Positions 1 to 5,746 of a stretch of DNA of 12,189 nucleotides are shown piece after piece (the stretch's first letter is position 1; each line of letters starts with the position of its first letter). The notes beneath the pieces are model-generated. The model did not search any database and was not told where the DNA came from. It saw only the letters and a program-made list of their open reading frames with translations. The position numbers were made by a program, and so were the translations under genes. The DNA is from an uncultured Clostridia bacterium (GTDB lineage: Bacteria; Bacillota; Clostridia; Peptostreptococcales; Anaerovoracaceae), in contig CALHKP010000086.1 of assembly GCA_938034165.1 (NCBI GenBank), forward strand, positions 1-12,189, read 5' to 3'.

Positions 1-46
1 TACGCTTATTGAGGAGCCAAATTTTACCGTACGATTTGAAGATGTG

Positions 47-91
47 GCAATCTGCGCTTAGTCTAGCTCTGAAAAAGACAGTGCAGATTGC
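47..91. repeat. Long imperfect hairpin
   Basis: The arms GCAATCTGC (47-55) and GCAGATTGC (83-91) are perfect 9-bp complements. Inside them GTCT (61-64) can pair with AGAC (76-79). A T-run follows on the plus strand at 112-116, about 20 nt later, too far for a classical terminator. It may be a stem of a structured RNA or a protein-binding dyad. Only the pairing is seen; a function is not. Confidence 0.4.
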
Positions 92-124
92 TACTATTGG
101 AATATATACTGTTTTTGCCTATAT

Positions 125-250
125 GTGGTCGATGGAAATCGACCGAGCGCGGTCAAAACCCGTTGTGTGGTCGATGGCGGTCGACAGAATAAGATTAAAA
201 CACACCATATAGTCGATACTAGTCGACCAAGAACGGTCAACCCCGAGCAG
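125..250. repeat. Three 42-bp tandem units, each with a GTCGA/TCGAC dyad
   Basis: GTCGAT begins at 128, 170 and 212, an exact 42-bp period without indels. Every unit contains an inverted repeat: GGTCGAT-GGAA-ATCGACC (127-144), GTCGA-N6-TCGAC (170-185) and GTCGA-N6-TCGAC (212-227). A second partly conserved block, roughly CGGTCAAAACCC in units 1 and 3, lies about 10 nt after each dyad. The dyad halves are the best conserved part, as expected for a protein-binding site or RNA stem rather than a coding repeat. Spacers do not look like independent CRISPR spacers. The function is not known to me. Confidence 0.75.
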
Positions 251-316
251 GCCGGTGCAGTACAGGTGCGGCCGTCGATGCTACGCGTAAGCAGAAGGCA
301 CGCGTAATCGGAGGAC

Positions 317-375
317 AAAAAACCGACGTTTGCCGGTAACTCATTTCTGATATTACCGGAAACGTCGGTTTTTTT
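317..375 (-). terminator. Strong intrinsic terminator, bidirectional
   Basis: The arms are 321-331 (AACCGACGTTT) with 360-370 (AAACGTCGGTT), and 333-339 (CCGGTAA) with 353-359 (TTACCGG). One bulged G sits at 332 and the loop is 13 nt. Flanking A/T runs (317-320 and 371-375) give a U-tract in both directions. The leftward reading ends the alarmone synthetase operon, whose TAA stop (376-374) runs straight into the stem. The rightward reading could also insulate against transcription from the repeat region. Confidence 0.92.
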
Positions 376-1114
376 ACTGTTCGCTGAAGCGGCCTGTAAG
401 TGTTACAATCTGGCTGCTTCCTCGCAGCGGAAGTGTCTGTTCAGGCTTTGGAATCTTTTCTCTGATTTCCAGCATCTTCATGTCTGTTGCTGCGATTGTG
501 TCTGCACACTCTCTGAGAAGAGTCATAATTTCTTCTGCATTTTCTATATCCTGTTTGTATTTCATCTGGTGTTCGAGGCTTGCCCAGAAGTTCATGGCAA
601 CTGTTCTGATTTGAACCTCTACACGCATGGATCTCTTTTCACTGGAGAAGAATACAGGTACCTCGATGATCATATGATAACTTCTGTATCCGTTTGGTTT
701 AGGATTTTTAATATAGTCCTTTACCTGAATCAGCACAATATCATCTTGCTGAACCAGCATCTTTGCTACCTTGTATATATCGTCAATAAACGAGCAGATA
801 ACTCGAACCCCTGCAACGTCGTTGAGGTTTTCTTCTATAGACTCAAGGGTCAAAGGATCTCCCTGTCTCTTCAGCTTTTCAAATATTCCGATAGTCTTCT
901 TTCTTCTTGAAGAAATAGAAGAAATAGGGCTCTGGGCACTTGTCAGAGACAGCTCGTCATTGAGAATTTCAAGCTTTGTTCTTACCTCTCTGATAGCCGA
1001 CTCATAACGCATGAGCAGAATATCAAGCTCCTCAAGGACTCTCATTTCCTCATCAGGATCCTCCGGCAAAAACTCCTTCATCAAACCTTTTGTTACCTCA
1101 TCACTAATTTTCAT
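374..1114 (-). CDS. Small alarmone synthetase, RelP/YwaC type
   Basis: The 246-residue protein is a single-domain (p)ppGpp synthetase, which transfers pyrophosphate from ATP to GDP or GTP in the cytosol. The RelA/SpoT synthetase core spans about 68-190: a basic loop SRRKKTIGIFEKLKR (69-83), NDVAGVRVIC (98-107) with the putative metal Asp99, KNPKPNGYRSYH (136-147), EVQIRT (166-171) with the second acidic residue, and EHQMKYK (181-187). No HD hydrolase, TGS or ACT domain is present, so it is a synthetase-only enzyme. The PKPNGYRS loop is closer to YwaC/RelP than to YjbM/RelQ by my recall. N- and C-terminal helices fit family oligomerisation. It starts 16 nt after the lipase-like gene, so the two are probably co-transcribed, and it ends at a strong terminator. 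The ribosome site (AAGGGA) is moderate. Confidence 0.9.
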   Translation of the reverse strand: MKISDEVTKGLMKEFLPEDPDEEMRVLEELDILLMRYESAIREVRTKLEILNDELSLTSAQSPISSISSRRKKTIGIFEKLKRQGDPLTLESIEENLNDVAGVRVICSFIDDIYKVAKMLVQQDDIVLIQVKDYIKNPKPNGYRSYHMIIEVPVFFSSEKRSMRVEVQIRTVAMNFWASLEHQMKYKQDIENAEEIMTLLRECADTIAATDMKMLEIREKIPKPEQTLPLRGSSQIVTLTGRFSEQ

Positions 1115-1130
1115 ATTTTCAATCCCTTCG

Positions 1131-2012
1131 TTACTTCAAAACAAATTCGCGTATAGTTTCAATTACTGCGTCACCTGTAGCTTTTGGGCCGCCATTGTGG
1201 ATTTCGTGGTAGTAGCCCGGCCACTCGATATATCTGAAATACGGATTGTTTTTGTTTTGCTCCGCAATCATTCTTGAACCTTCCACAGAGCAAATTTTGT
1301 CGCTGTCACCGTGCATCAGAAGAAACGGTTTATTGTCAGCCCTATGGTTGCAAGGGTGTGTTCCCTCTCCCAGAGCTTTACCTATATCATAGCCTTCGGC
1401 AGCTGTCTGAAAACTTACTTTGCTGTGAACATACGGATCCGTGTCGTAGCTTGCAACATGGATTTTGTTTCCCAGATCGGAGGACTTACAGCCGTTATCC
1501 ATAGCCGCCTTAGGAGCAACCTTTGCGAGAAACTTCATACCCAGGTAAAGAGGCTTTGATACATTTCTCACCAGCTTGACCCATGGCGCCGAAACTATGT
1601 AAGAAGCAGGAACATCATTCAGATTTCCCCTGTTTCTGTAGTCAAGACAGATATTTCCTCCCATGCTGTGTCCGTACAGGGTAATTGGAACGCCTTCATA
1701 TTTTTTGCTCGCATATTCTAGCATGGCATCCACATCCTTGAGTACCTCACCCCTTGGTGCCGCATGACCTACAGGACCGATTGATTTTCCGTGACCTCTA
1801 TGATCCATTGATACAGTCGCAATATTACTGCGTCTCAGAGATTCGCACATTCTGTCATATCTTCCGGCATGCTCGCCTATTCCATGAATAATACAAAGAA
1901 CTCTGTCCGGAGATTCACAGTCCCACAAATATCCTTCGATTTCGTTGTTTCGTGCTTCGTACCTGAAATTTTCATACATAGTAACCACTTGATGCGCTCT
2001 CTTTCGGCGCAT
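1131..2012 (-). CDS. Alpha/beta hydrolase, monoacylglycerol lipase-like
   Basis: This is a serine hydrolase of the Hydrolase_4 (lysophospholipase/monoacylglycerol lipase) group, likely acting on lipid esters in the cytosol or at the membrane. Visible elements are the oxyanion region IHGIGEHAGRYDR (42-54), DHRGHGKS (70-77), the nucleophile elbow GHSMGG with Ser116, the acid in HGDSDKI (Asp238), and the catalytic His269 in YYHE. A cap region lies between about 145 and 215. No signal peptide or membrane helix is seen. Start choice is uncertain: the ATG at 2012 has AAAGGAG only 3 nt away and lies in a short hairpin, whereas Met12 (ATG at 1979) fits the usual N-terminus but lacks a clear ribosome site. 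It is first in a two-gene unit with the alarmone synthetase. The exact substrate cannot be told. Confidence 0.85.
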   Translation of the reverse strand: MRRKRAHQVVTMYENFRYEARNNEIEGYLWDCESPDRVLCIIHGIGEHAGRYDRMCESLRRSNIATVSMDHRGHGKSIGPVGHAAPRGEVLKDVDAMLEYASKKYEGVPITLYGHSMGGNICLDYRNRGNLNDVPASYIVSAPWVKLVRNVSKPLYLGMKFLAKVAPKAAMDNGCKSSDLGNKIHVASYDTDPYVHSKVSFQTAAEGYDIGKALGEGTHPCNHRADNKPFLLMHGDSDKICSVEGSRMIAEQNKNNPYFRYIEWPGYYHEIHNGGPKATGDAVIETIREFVLK

Positions 2013-2071
2013 ACGCTCCTTTCTTTTTTACCCTTTTGAATGTTTCCTCTTTTGACCTTTGTATCTTGCGA

Positions 2072-2089
2072 TTGCTTACATCAAAGCAA
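2072..2089. promoter_or_regulatory. 18-bp dyad in divergent intergenic region
   Basis: TTGCTT-ACATCA-AAGCAA is a perfect 6+6+6 inverted repeat. It sits between the leftward hydrolase gene and the rightward 34-residue gene, where promoters for both are expected, so an operator is plausible. I could not fix a convincing -35/-10 pair for either gene, so the regulatory role is inference. Confidence 0.35.
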
Positions 2090-2120
2090 ATTATTTTAAC
2101 ATTCTCATACTCCGCGACTT

Positions 2121-2139
2121 GTAATCCCCAAAGGATTAC
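2121..2139 (+). promoter_or_regulatory. Hairpin upstream of the 34-residue gene
   Basis: GTAATCC (2121-2127) and GGATTAC (2133-2139) form a 7-bp perfect stem with a CCAAA loop, 45 nt before the ATG at 2185. It could be a 5' leader hairpin or a dyad operator. It has no U-tract that would make it a terminator. Confidence 0.4.
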
Positions 2140-2184
2140 ATTATTATTCAGTTAATGAATCCTGTGCAGCATGGAGGTTAAATT

Positions 2185-2289
2185 ATGAAAAATTATTGTT
2201 CCATTTGCGGCAATATATACCATAACACAGTCTTCAAAGGCGGTTATATCTGTGAAGACTGCATCACGTACATAAAAGATCAGTCCTGA
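2185..2289 (+). CDS. 34-residue two-CxxC zinc-knuckle protein, Gin/CsfB-like
   Basis: This is the only rightward gene in the window. It runs from ATG at 2185 to TGA at 2287-2289 and has a textbook ribosome site, GGAGG at 2173-2177, 7 nt before the start. The product holds two pairs, CSIC (5-8) and CEDC (23-26), separated by 14 residues. The second is preceded by GGYI and followed by ITYI. This spacing and the 'GGYICEDC' pattern recall the Gin/CsfB family of zinc-binding anti-sigma factors (inhibitor of sigma-G), but the protein is shorter than the B. subtilis member (about 64 residues). The resemblance is from memory and the assignment is tentative; it may be another tiny treble-clef protein. 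It is divergent from the hydrolase and convergent with the flavin reductase-like gene. Confidence 0.7.
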   Translation: MKNYCSICGNIYHNTVFKGGYICEDCITYIKDQS

Positions 2290-2334
2290 CAGAAAATAAC
2301 TGTTCGCCCCCTATCACTATCGCTGTTATTAATA

Positions 2335-2354
2335 ATGATAAACCCTTTTATCAT
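2335..2354. terminator. Weak AT-rich hairpin between convergent genes
   Basis: ATGATAAA (2335-2342) and TTTATCAT (2347-2354) form an 8-bp stem with a CCCT loop, between the 3' ends of the 34-residue gene and the flavin reductase-like gene. The position suits a shared terminator, but the stem is AT-rich and neither side has a clean U-tract. Confidence 0.25.
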
Positions 2355-2392
2355 CCAAAAGCAAAATATCACCCGCACAGGTTTCATATTTT

Positions 2393-3010
2393 TTATCTGC
2401 GCTTTTTCCTTTTCTGAGCTGCTTCTCTGTTTAATCTCTTCTTTGTTTTTGGCTTCATAACCGAAAATCCGAATCGTCCGAGAGGCTTTCTCTTGAGCCC
2501 AAAGTATTCTCCGTGAGAATAAGAAACAAGTCCTGCTTTGTCCAGACATAATCTGTCGCTCTCGTCATACAAGCTATCATCGGCATGAACTCTTACAATT
2601 TCAGCCACAAACATATCGTGACTCGGATATTCGTGCATTTCAACCACCTTACATTCAAGGTTTACCGGTGATTCCTTTATCATAGGACAGCTTACAATCT
2701 CAGCCTTTTCCTTTGTCAGAGAAAGCTTGGCAAACTTATCCACATCTCTTCCGGATCTCACGCCGCAAAAATCAGTAGCCTCTGCGATTTCCTCAGTGGT
2801 CAAGTTTATTACAAATTCTTTGTTCTTTTCGATTATATCATGCGAAAATCTCTCTTTTTTCACTGATACATATGTCATCGGCGGGTTTGAATTTACTATT
2901 CCTGTCCATGCAATTGTTATGATATTAGCCTCATCAAAGCTTCCGCAAGTTACCATAACCGCAGGAACGGGATTCAGCATAGTTCCGCCCTTCATTGATC
3001 TCTTTGCCAT
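2393..3010 (-). CDS. Flavin reductase-like (flavoredoxin family) FMN-binding protein
   Basis: The 205-residue protein fits the flavin reductase-like domain family, which binds FMN in a split-barrel fold and serves in electron transfer or flavin reduction. Supporting stretches are LNPVPAVMVTCGS (12-24), ITIAWTGIVNSNPPMTYVSV (31-50), FVINLTTEE (66-74), DFCGVRSGRDVDKF (80-93), and FVAEIVRVHAD (134-144). The domain ends near 183 and is followed by a strongly basic tail (186-205, Lys/Arg rich) that may touch nucleic acid or an acidic partner. Its ATG follows the RluD stop codon with no base between, with AAAGGA as ribosome site inside the rluD end, so translational coupling is likely. The partner and substrate are unknown. 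Confidence 0.85.
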   Translation of the reverse strand: MAKRSMKGGTMLNPVPAVMVTCGSFDEANIITIAWTGIVNSNPPMTYVSVKKERFSHDIIEKNKEFVINLTTEEIAEATDFCGVRSGRDVDKFAKLSLTKEKAEIVSCPMIKESPVNLECKVVEMHEYPSHDMFVAEIVRVHADDSLYDESDRLCLDKAGLVSYSHGEYFGLKRKPLGRFGFSVMKPKTKKRLNREAAQKRKKRR

Positions 3011-3931
3011 CTATTTAAGTCCTTTCAATACGTTTGTAAAATATTCGGGAAGCTCGCTGTCAAACTCCATGTATTCGCCGCTTGCCGGATGAACAAAGCC
3101 CAGCACTTTGGCATGCAGCAACTGCCCGTCTGCCTTTATCTTGGGATTCTGAGGTCCGTACAGCGGATCCCCTACCAGAGGATGTTTGATATATGACATA
3201 TGCACCCTGATTTGGTGAGTTCTGCCGGTTTCCAGCTGAGCCTCAATCAAAGTATATCTGCCGAATCTTTCCAGCACTCTGTAGTGAGTTACCGCCCTCT
3301 TGGAATTCAGCGGCGTTACCGCCCTTTTGAATCTGTTTTTCGGATCTCTTCCGATAGGTTTGTCAACAGTTCCCTCGTCATTGGAAAAATTATTGTAGAC
3401 AAGCGCCTGATACTTTCTTGTGATACTGTGCTCCGCAAGCTGCGAAGAAAGTGATTCGTGAGCTCTGTCATTTTTTGCTATTACCAGAAGTCCGCTGGTA
3501 TCCTTGTCGATTCTGTGGACAATGCCCGGTCTAATTACACCATTTATAGACGAAAGCCTGTCGCCACAATGAAACATCAAAGCATTTACAAGAGTTCCCG
3601 TATAATTTCCCGGTGCCGGATGAACAACCATTCCCCTTTTTTTGTTTACCACAAGAAGGTCATCATCCTCGTAAACGATATCAATGGGAATATCCTCAGC
3701 CTCCACAACAAGCTCCTTTGGCTGGGGAATTTCGATTTCCACGCAGTCCCCTTCTTTAGCCTTGTGCTTCTTGGAAGAGCAAAGCTGCCCGTTTATGAAA
3801 ACAGCCTCCTCGTCAAAGAGCTTTTGGATAAAACTTCTCGATATATCAGGTAAAAGCGTAGAAAGAACACTGTCAAGCCTCTTTCCGGCTTCATTTTCTT
3901 CTATTATGAATTGTTTCTTGTTATCTTCCAT
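3011..3931 (-). CDS. Ribosomal large-subunit pseudouridine synthase, RluD family
   Basis: An RluA/RluD-family enzyme that isomerises uridines in RNA, most likely 23S rRNA. In the ATG-3931 protein (306 residues) an S4 RNA-binding domain (about 17-70) leads into the catalytic domain, with the motif HRIDKDTSGLL holding the catalytic Asp142. Further family marks are KPIGRDP, TGRTHQIRVH and HPLVGDPLYG. An upstream in-frame ATG at 3967 would add 12 residues, but it lies against the GC-rich island, has no proper ribosome site and does not fit family N-termini, so I prefer 3931. It follows lspA after about 149 nt and is joined directly to the flavin reductase-like gene. RluD next to LspA is a common bacterial arrangement. 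Confidence 0.93.
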   Translation of the reverse strand: MEDNKKQFIIEENEAGKRLDSVLSTLLPDISRSFIQKLFDEEAVFINGQLCSSKKHKAKEGDCVEIEIPQPKELVVEAEDIPIDIVYEDDDLLVVNKKRGMVVHPAPGNYTGTLVNALMFHCGDRLSSINGVIRPGIVHRIDKDTSGLLVIAKNDRAHESLSSQLAEHSITRKYQALVYNNFSNDEGTVDKPIGRDPKNRFKRAVTPLNSKRAVTHYRVLERFGRYTLIEAQLETGRTHQIRVHMSYIKHPLVGDPLYGPQNPKIKADGQLLHAKVLGFVHPASGEYMEFDSELPEYFTNVLKGLK

Positions 3932-3966
3932 ATACTTCACTTTCTTTTCCCTAAGCCATTGCCACA

Positions 3967-4075
3967 TTCCCCGGGCCGGCCGGCCTTCGGGAACCTACCA
4001 CATCCTTCCAAAGGCCGGCGGGGCGCCGCAGGTTGCAATATCCGGCGCCGGAGCCTCCGGCTCCCGGCCCGACTG
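3967..4075. repeat. GC-rich palindromic island between lspA and rluD
   Basis: Bases 3971-4070 are 75% G+C by direct count, far above the flanks. Outer arms CGGGCCGG (3972-3979) and CCGGCCCG (4064-4071) are 8-bp complements. An inner pair, GCCGGCCTT (3979-3987) and AAGGCCGGC (4011-4019), is 9 bp perfect. A third hairpin GGAGCC-TCC-GGCTCC lies at 4050-4064, and CCGGCGCCGG (4042-4051) is a self-palindrome. There is no U-tract, so it is not a standard terminator. It could be a mobile palindromic element (REP/MITE-like) or a folded RNA leader of rluD. Confidence 0.75.
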
Positions 4076-4080
4076 AAAAA

Positions 4081-4548
4081 CTAGTTATCCCCACGCAAAC
4101 GCTTCTCTTCTATTTTTTCACCGAAGAGAATGTAATAAACTATAAGGGCGCAGCCAAAAACAACTGCAATATCTGCAACATTAAAAATAGCAGGGAAAAT
4201 ACTAAAATCAAACATATCCGTTACATATACGAATACGCATCTGTCAATAAGATTACCTGTTCCGCCTGAGATTATCAGACTGAGTGCCGTCTTGAGAACC
4301 GGGGACTTATCCCTGTTTCTGAAGAAATACACCAGTGCCACACAAATGGCAACGGCCGGTACAGTTATTAGAAAAACGCGCTCATGCCCAAACGAGTTAA
4401 AGGCGGCGCCGTAATTTTGGAAATAAGTAAACTGAAAGAAGCTACCCAGCACATCTATGCTCTCAGCTACATTCATGTTTGTTCTTACCAGGTATTTAGA
4501 AATCTGATCAGCGGCAAGAATTGCCGCAGTCAAAATAAAATATGCCAT
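4081..4548 (-). CDS. lspA: Lipoprotein signal peptidase (signal peptidase II)
   Basis: The 155-residue integral membrane aspartyl protease removes signal peptides from diacylglyceryl-modified prolipoproteins. Four hydrophobic helices are visible (about 1-20, 57-76, 86-102, 122-142). Conserved parts are ADQISK (13-18), FQNYGAAFN (43-51), GGTGNLIDR (95-103), VTDMFDF with catalytic Asp111, and FNVAD with catalytic Asp126. Length is normal. The start is fixed by an in-frame TAG three codons upstream and by family N-termini. No Shine-Dalgarno lies directly before the ATG; the only good one (GGAGG) is 28 nt away across a hairpin (see the separate entry). It follows divIVA by 73 nt. Confidence 0.96.
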   Translation of the reverse strand: MAYFILTAAILAADQISKYLVRTNMNVAESIDVLGSFFQFTYFQNYGAAFNSFGHERVFLITVPAVAICVALVYFFRNRDKSPVLKTALSLIISGGTGNLIDRCVFVYVTDMFDFSIFPAIFNVADIAVVFGCALIVYYILFGEKIEEKRLRGDN

Positions 4549-4581
4549 AATAAGCTACGGGGCAATTTATGCCCCGCCTCC
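4549..4581 (-). promoter_or_regulatory. lspA leader: Shine-Dalgarno separated from ATG by hairpin
   Basis: On the minus strand GGAGG lies at 4581-4577, then a perfect 6-bp stem GGGGCA/TGCCCC (4575-4570 with 4564-4559, 5-nt loop), then the lspA ATG at 4548. Linear spacing from GGAGG to ATG is 28 nt. If the 17-nt hairpin folds, effective spacing drops to 11 nt. No other ribosome site is evident nearer the start. That the hairpin bridges the site to the start is inference. Confidence 0.5.
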
Positions 4582-4621
4582 ATTTCTTTGTCGGAATAAA
4601 TGCATATAATCCGAGATTTTC

Positions 4622-5431
4622 TTATTTGTTTTTGCCAATGAGTTTGTCAAACTCCTTCTGGTTCATTATCATAGTTTCCTTGGGGCTTGGAATGTTATGA
4701 CGCTTGGATGGCGCCTCAAATTCCTTGTTAAGCTCCGACAGTAAAATAGTATGTCTGTCAAGACCCTCATCCTCAGAAGGTTTGTTATCCCCGGTTGTGG
4801 TATCCATATCTTCTATTAGATCTTCGAGGCTGAATACATCATCTTCCTGGTTTCCTTCCGGACTTTCCAGTTCATCATCTGAAAACCAATTTGACTTAGA
4901 TATTTCTGTAATTTCGACATCAGTAGGTGGAATAAAAGCAGGATTTTCATCCAGCTTTGAGAGTATGTCACTTTCCTTTTCGTCGAGATTCTCGAGCTCT
5001 TGGTTTAGCATTTCTCTGTAGTTTGTGATAAACTGCTTTCTTCTTTCGCGAAGTTCTTTGCAGTCTTCCCCCATTCTTAGAATCGCATCTCTCGCATCCT
5101 TTATGATTACTTCCGCATCGAGCTTTGCATTTCTTATGATTATATCAGCTCTCTTTTCGGCACTTTCGGAAATGTCCTTCATCAGAGTCTTCGCAGAGTC
5201 AAGAGTACTCATAACAGATGCTTCCGACCTCTTGTGTTCAGCGATTTCGCTTCTGAGAGTCGAAGCCTCTTCCTGAAGTTTTGCAAGCTTTGCTCTTAGC
5301 TGCTCATTCTCATTCAGGACCTGCTCATAGTCAACTATCACTTCGTCGAGAAAGTCATCAACATCGTCAGGATTATATCCTCTGACTGCCTTGCGAAATT
5401 CTTTTACTTCGATATCATGTGGTGTAATCAC
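4622..5431 (-). CDS. divIVA: Cell pole/septum protein DivIVA
   Basis: DivIVA is a coiled-coil scaffold that recognises curved membrane at septa and poles. The N-terminal lipid-binding domain is clear: ITPHDIEVKEFRKAVRGY (2-19) then NPDDVDDFLDEV (20-31). Coiled coil follows at about 32-68 and 75-160. From about 165 a low-complexity, acidic, Ser-rich tail runs to 269, making the protein much longer than B. subtilis DivIVA (about 164). By my alignment the membrane-inserting Phe17 of B. subtilis is Val16 here, while the neighbouring Arg (Arg17) is kept. The start is GTG with GGAGGT six bases upstream. It lies 18 nt after yggT; the usual ylmH between them is missing. Confidence 0.94.
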   Translation of the reverse strand: MITPHDIEVKEFRKAVRGYNPDDVDDFLDEVIVDYEQVLNENEQLRAKLAKLQEEASTLRSEIAEHKRSEASVMSTLDSAKTLMKDISESAEKRADIIIRNAKLDAEVIIKDARDAILRMGEDCKELRERRKQFITNYREMLNQELENLDEKESDILSKLDENPAFIPPTDVEITEISKSNWFSDDELESPEGNQEDDVFSLEDLIEDMDTTTGDNKPSEDEGLDRHTILLSELNKEFEAPSKRHNIPSPKETMIMNQKEFDKLIGKNK

Positions 5432-5449
5432 GATTATACCTCCATTGTC

Positions 5450-5746
5450 TTATAGCGTCATGTAGTAAATTGCCACCAGAATTCTGGTAAGGCCGCTTGT
5501 TACAATCTGTACAAGAAGTACAGCTATTACAGGTGAAAAATCAATCATTCCTGTGTTGACAAATTTGTTCATCAGTCTTCTGCAGGGTCTCATTACGGGT
5601 TCAGTGAACTTGCACAAAGCTATGTAAATCTTTCCTGCTGTACTGTACGGATTTGAAGCGAACCAGCTCATAAATGCACATGCTATAATTGCAAATACGA
5701 ACAACTCACCAAACATTCTCACTGCGTTTGCCAATACTAAAATCAA
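5450..5746 (-). CDS. YggT/YlmG family membrane protein
   Basis: A 98-residue protein with two hydrophobic segments (about 1-27 and 68-96) around a polar loop, the normal layout of the YggT family. Typical motifs are AFMSWF (24-29), the TEPVMRPCRR stretch (48-57), and MIDFSPVIAVLLVQ (67-80). The family is linked to cell division or osmotic stress from gene context, with no firm biochemical role. The start codon is TTG and overlaps the sepF stop (TTGA, 4-nt overlap). A GGGGG run 8 nt upstream, inside sepF, can serve as ribosome site, so translation is likely coupled to sepF. Confidence 0.92.
   Translation of the reverse strand: MILVLANAVRMFGELFVFAIIACAFMSWFASNPYSTAGKIYIALCKFTEPVMRPCRRLMNKFVNTGMIDFSPVIAVLLVQIVTSGLTRILVAIYYMTL

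Larger units (their letters stand above)
1..316. other. Non-coding region with hairpin and 42-bp dyad repeats
   Basis: No convincing gene is visible. Several short reading frames cross the region on both strands, but none has a Shine-Dalgarno site or recognisable protein. The open frames are explained by a 42-bp repeat (divisible by three) that lacks stops. The content is a possible stem-loop at 47-91, three 42-bp tandem units at 125-250 with a decayed trace near 274-280 (GTCGATG), and then the terminator of the leftward operon. What lies beyond position 1 is unknown. Confidence 0.7.

Noticed and set aside
125..250. CRISPR array
   Set aside because: Only three units, spacers share sequence between units, and no cas genes are present.
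9..318. Three overlapping short reading frames (one plus strand with a 14-residue repeat, others on both strands)
   Set aside because: A 42-bp repeat without stops keeps several frames open at once; no ribosome site and no protein-like composition, so coding is unlikely.
2295..2330. AATAAC/GTTATT as terminator of the flavin reductase-like gene
   Set aside because: The stem is 6 AT-rich bp with a 24-nt loop, too weak to call.
2280..2549. 89-residue minus-strand frame overlapping the flavin reductase-like gene
   Set aside because: It is out of frame with a well-supported gene and has no family resemblance.
3932..3967. Longer RluD start at 3967
   Set aside because: The extra 12 residues do not fit the family, there is no properly spaced ribosome site, and the ATG lies against the GC-rich island.
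4570..4610. 12-residue leader peptide before lspA on the minus strand
   Set aside because: It starts at an ATG with no ribosome site and its stop falls in the lspA hairpin; chance is the simpler explanation.
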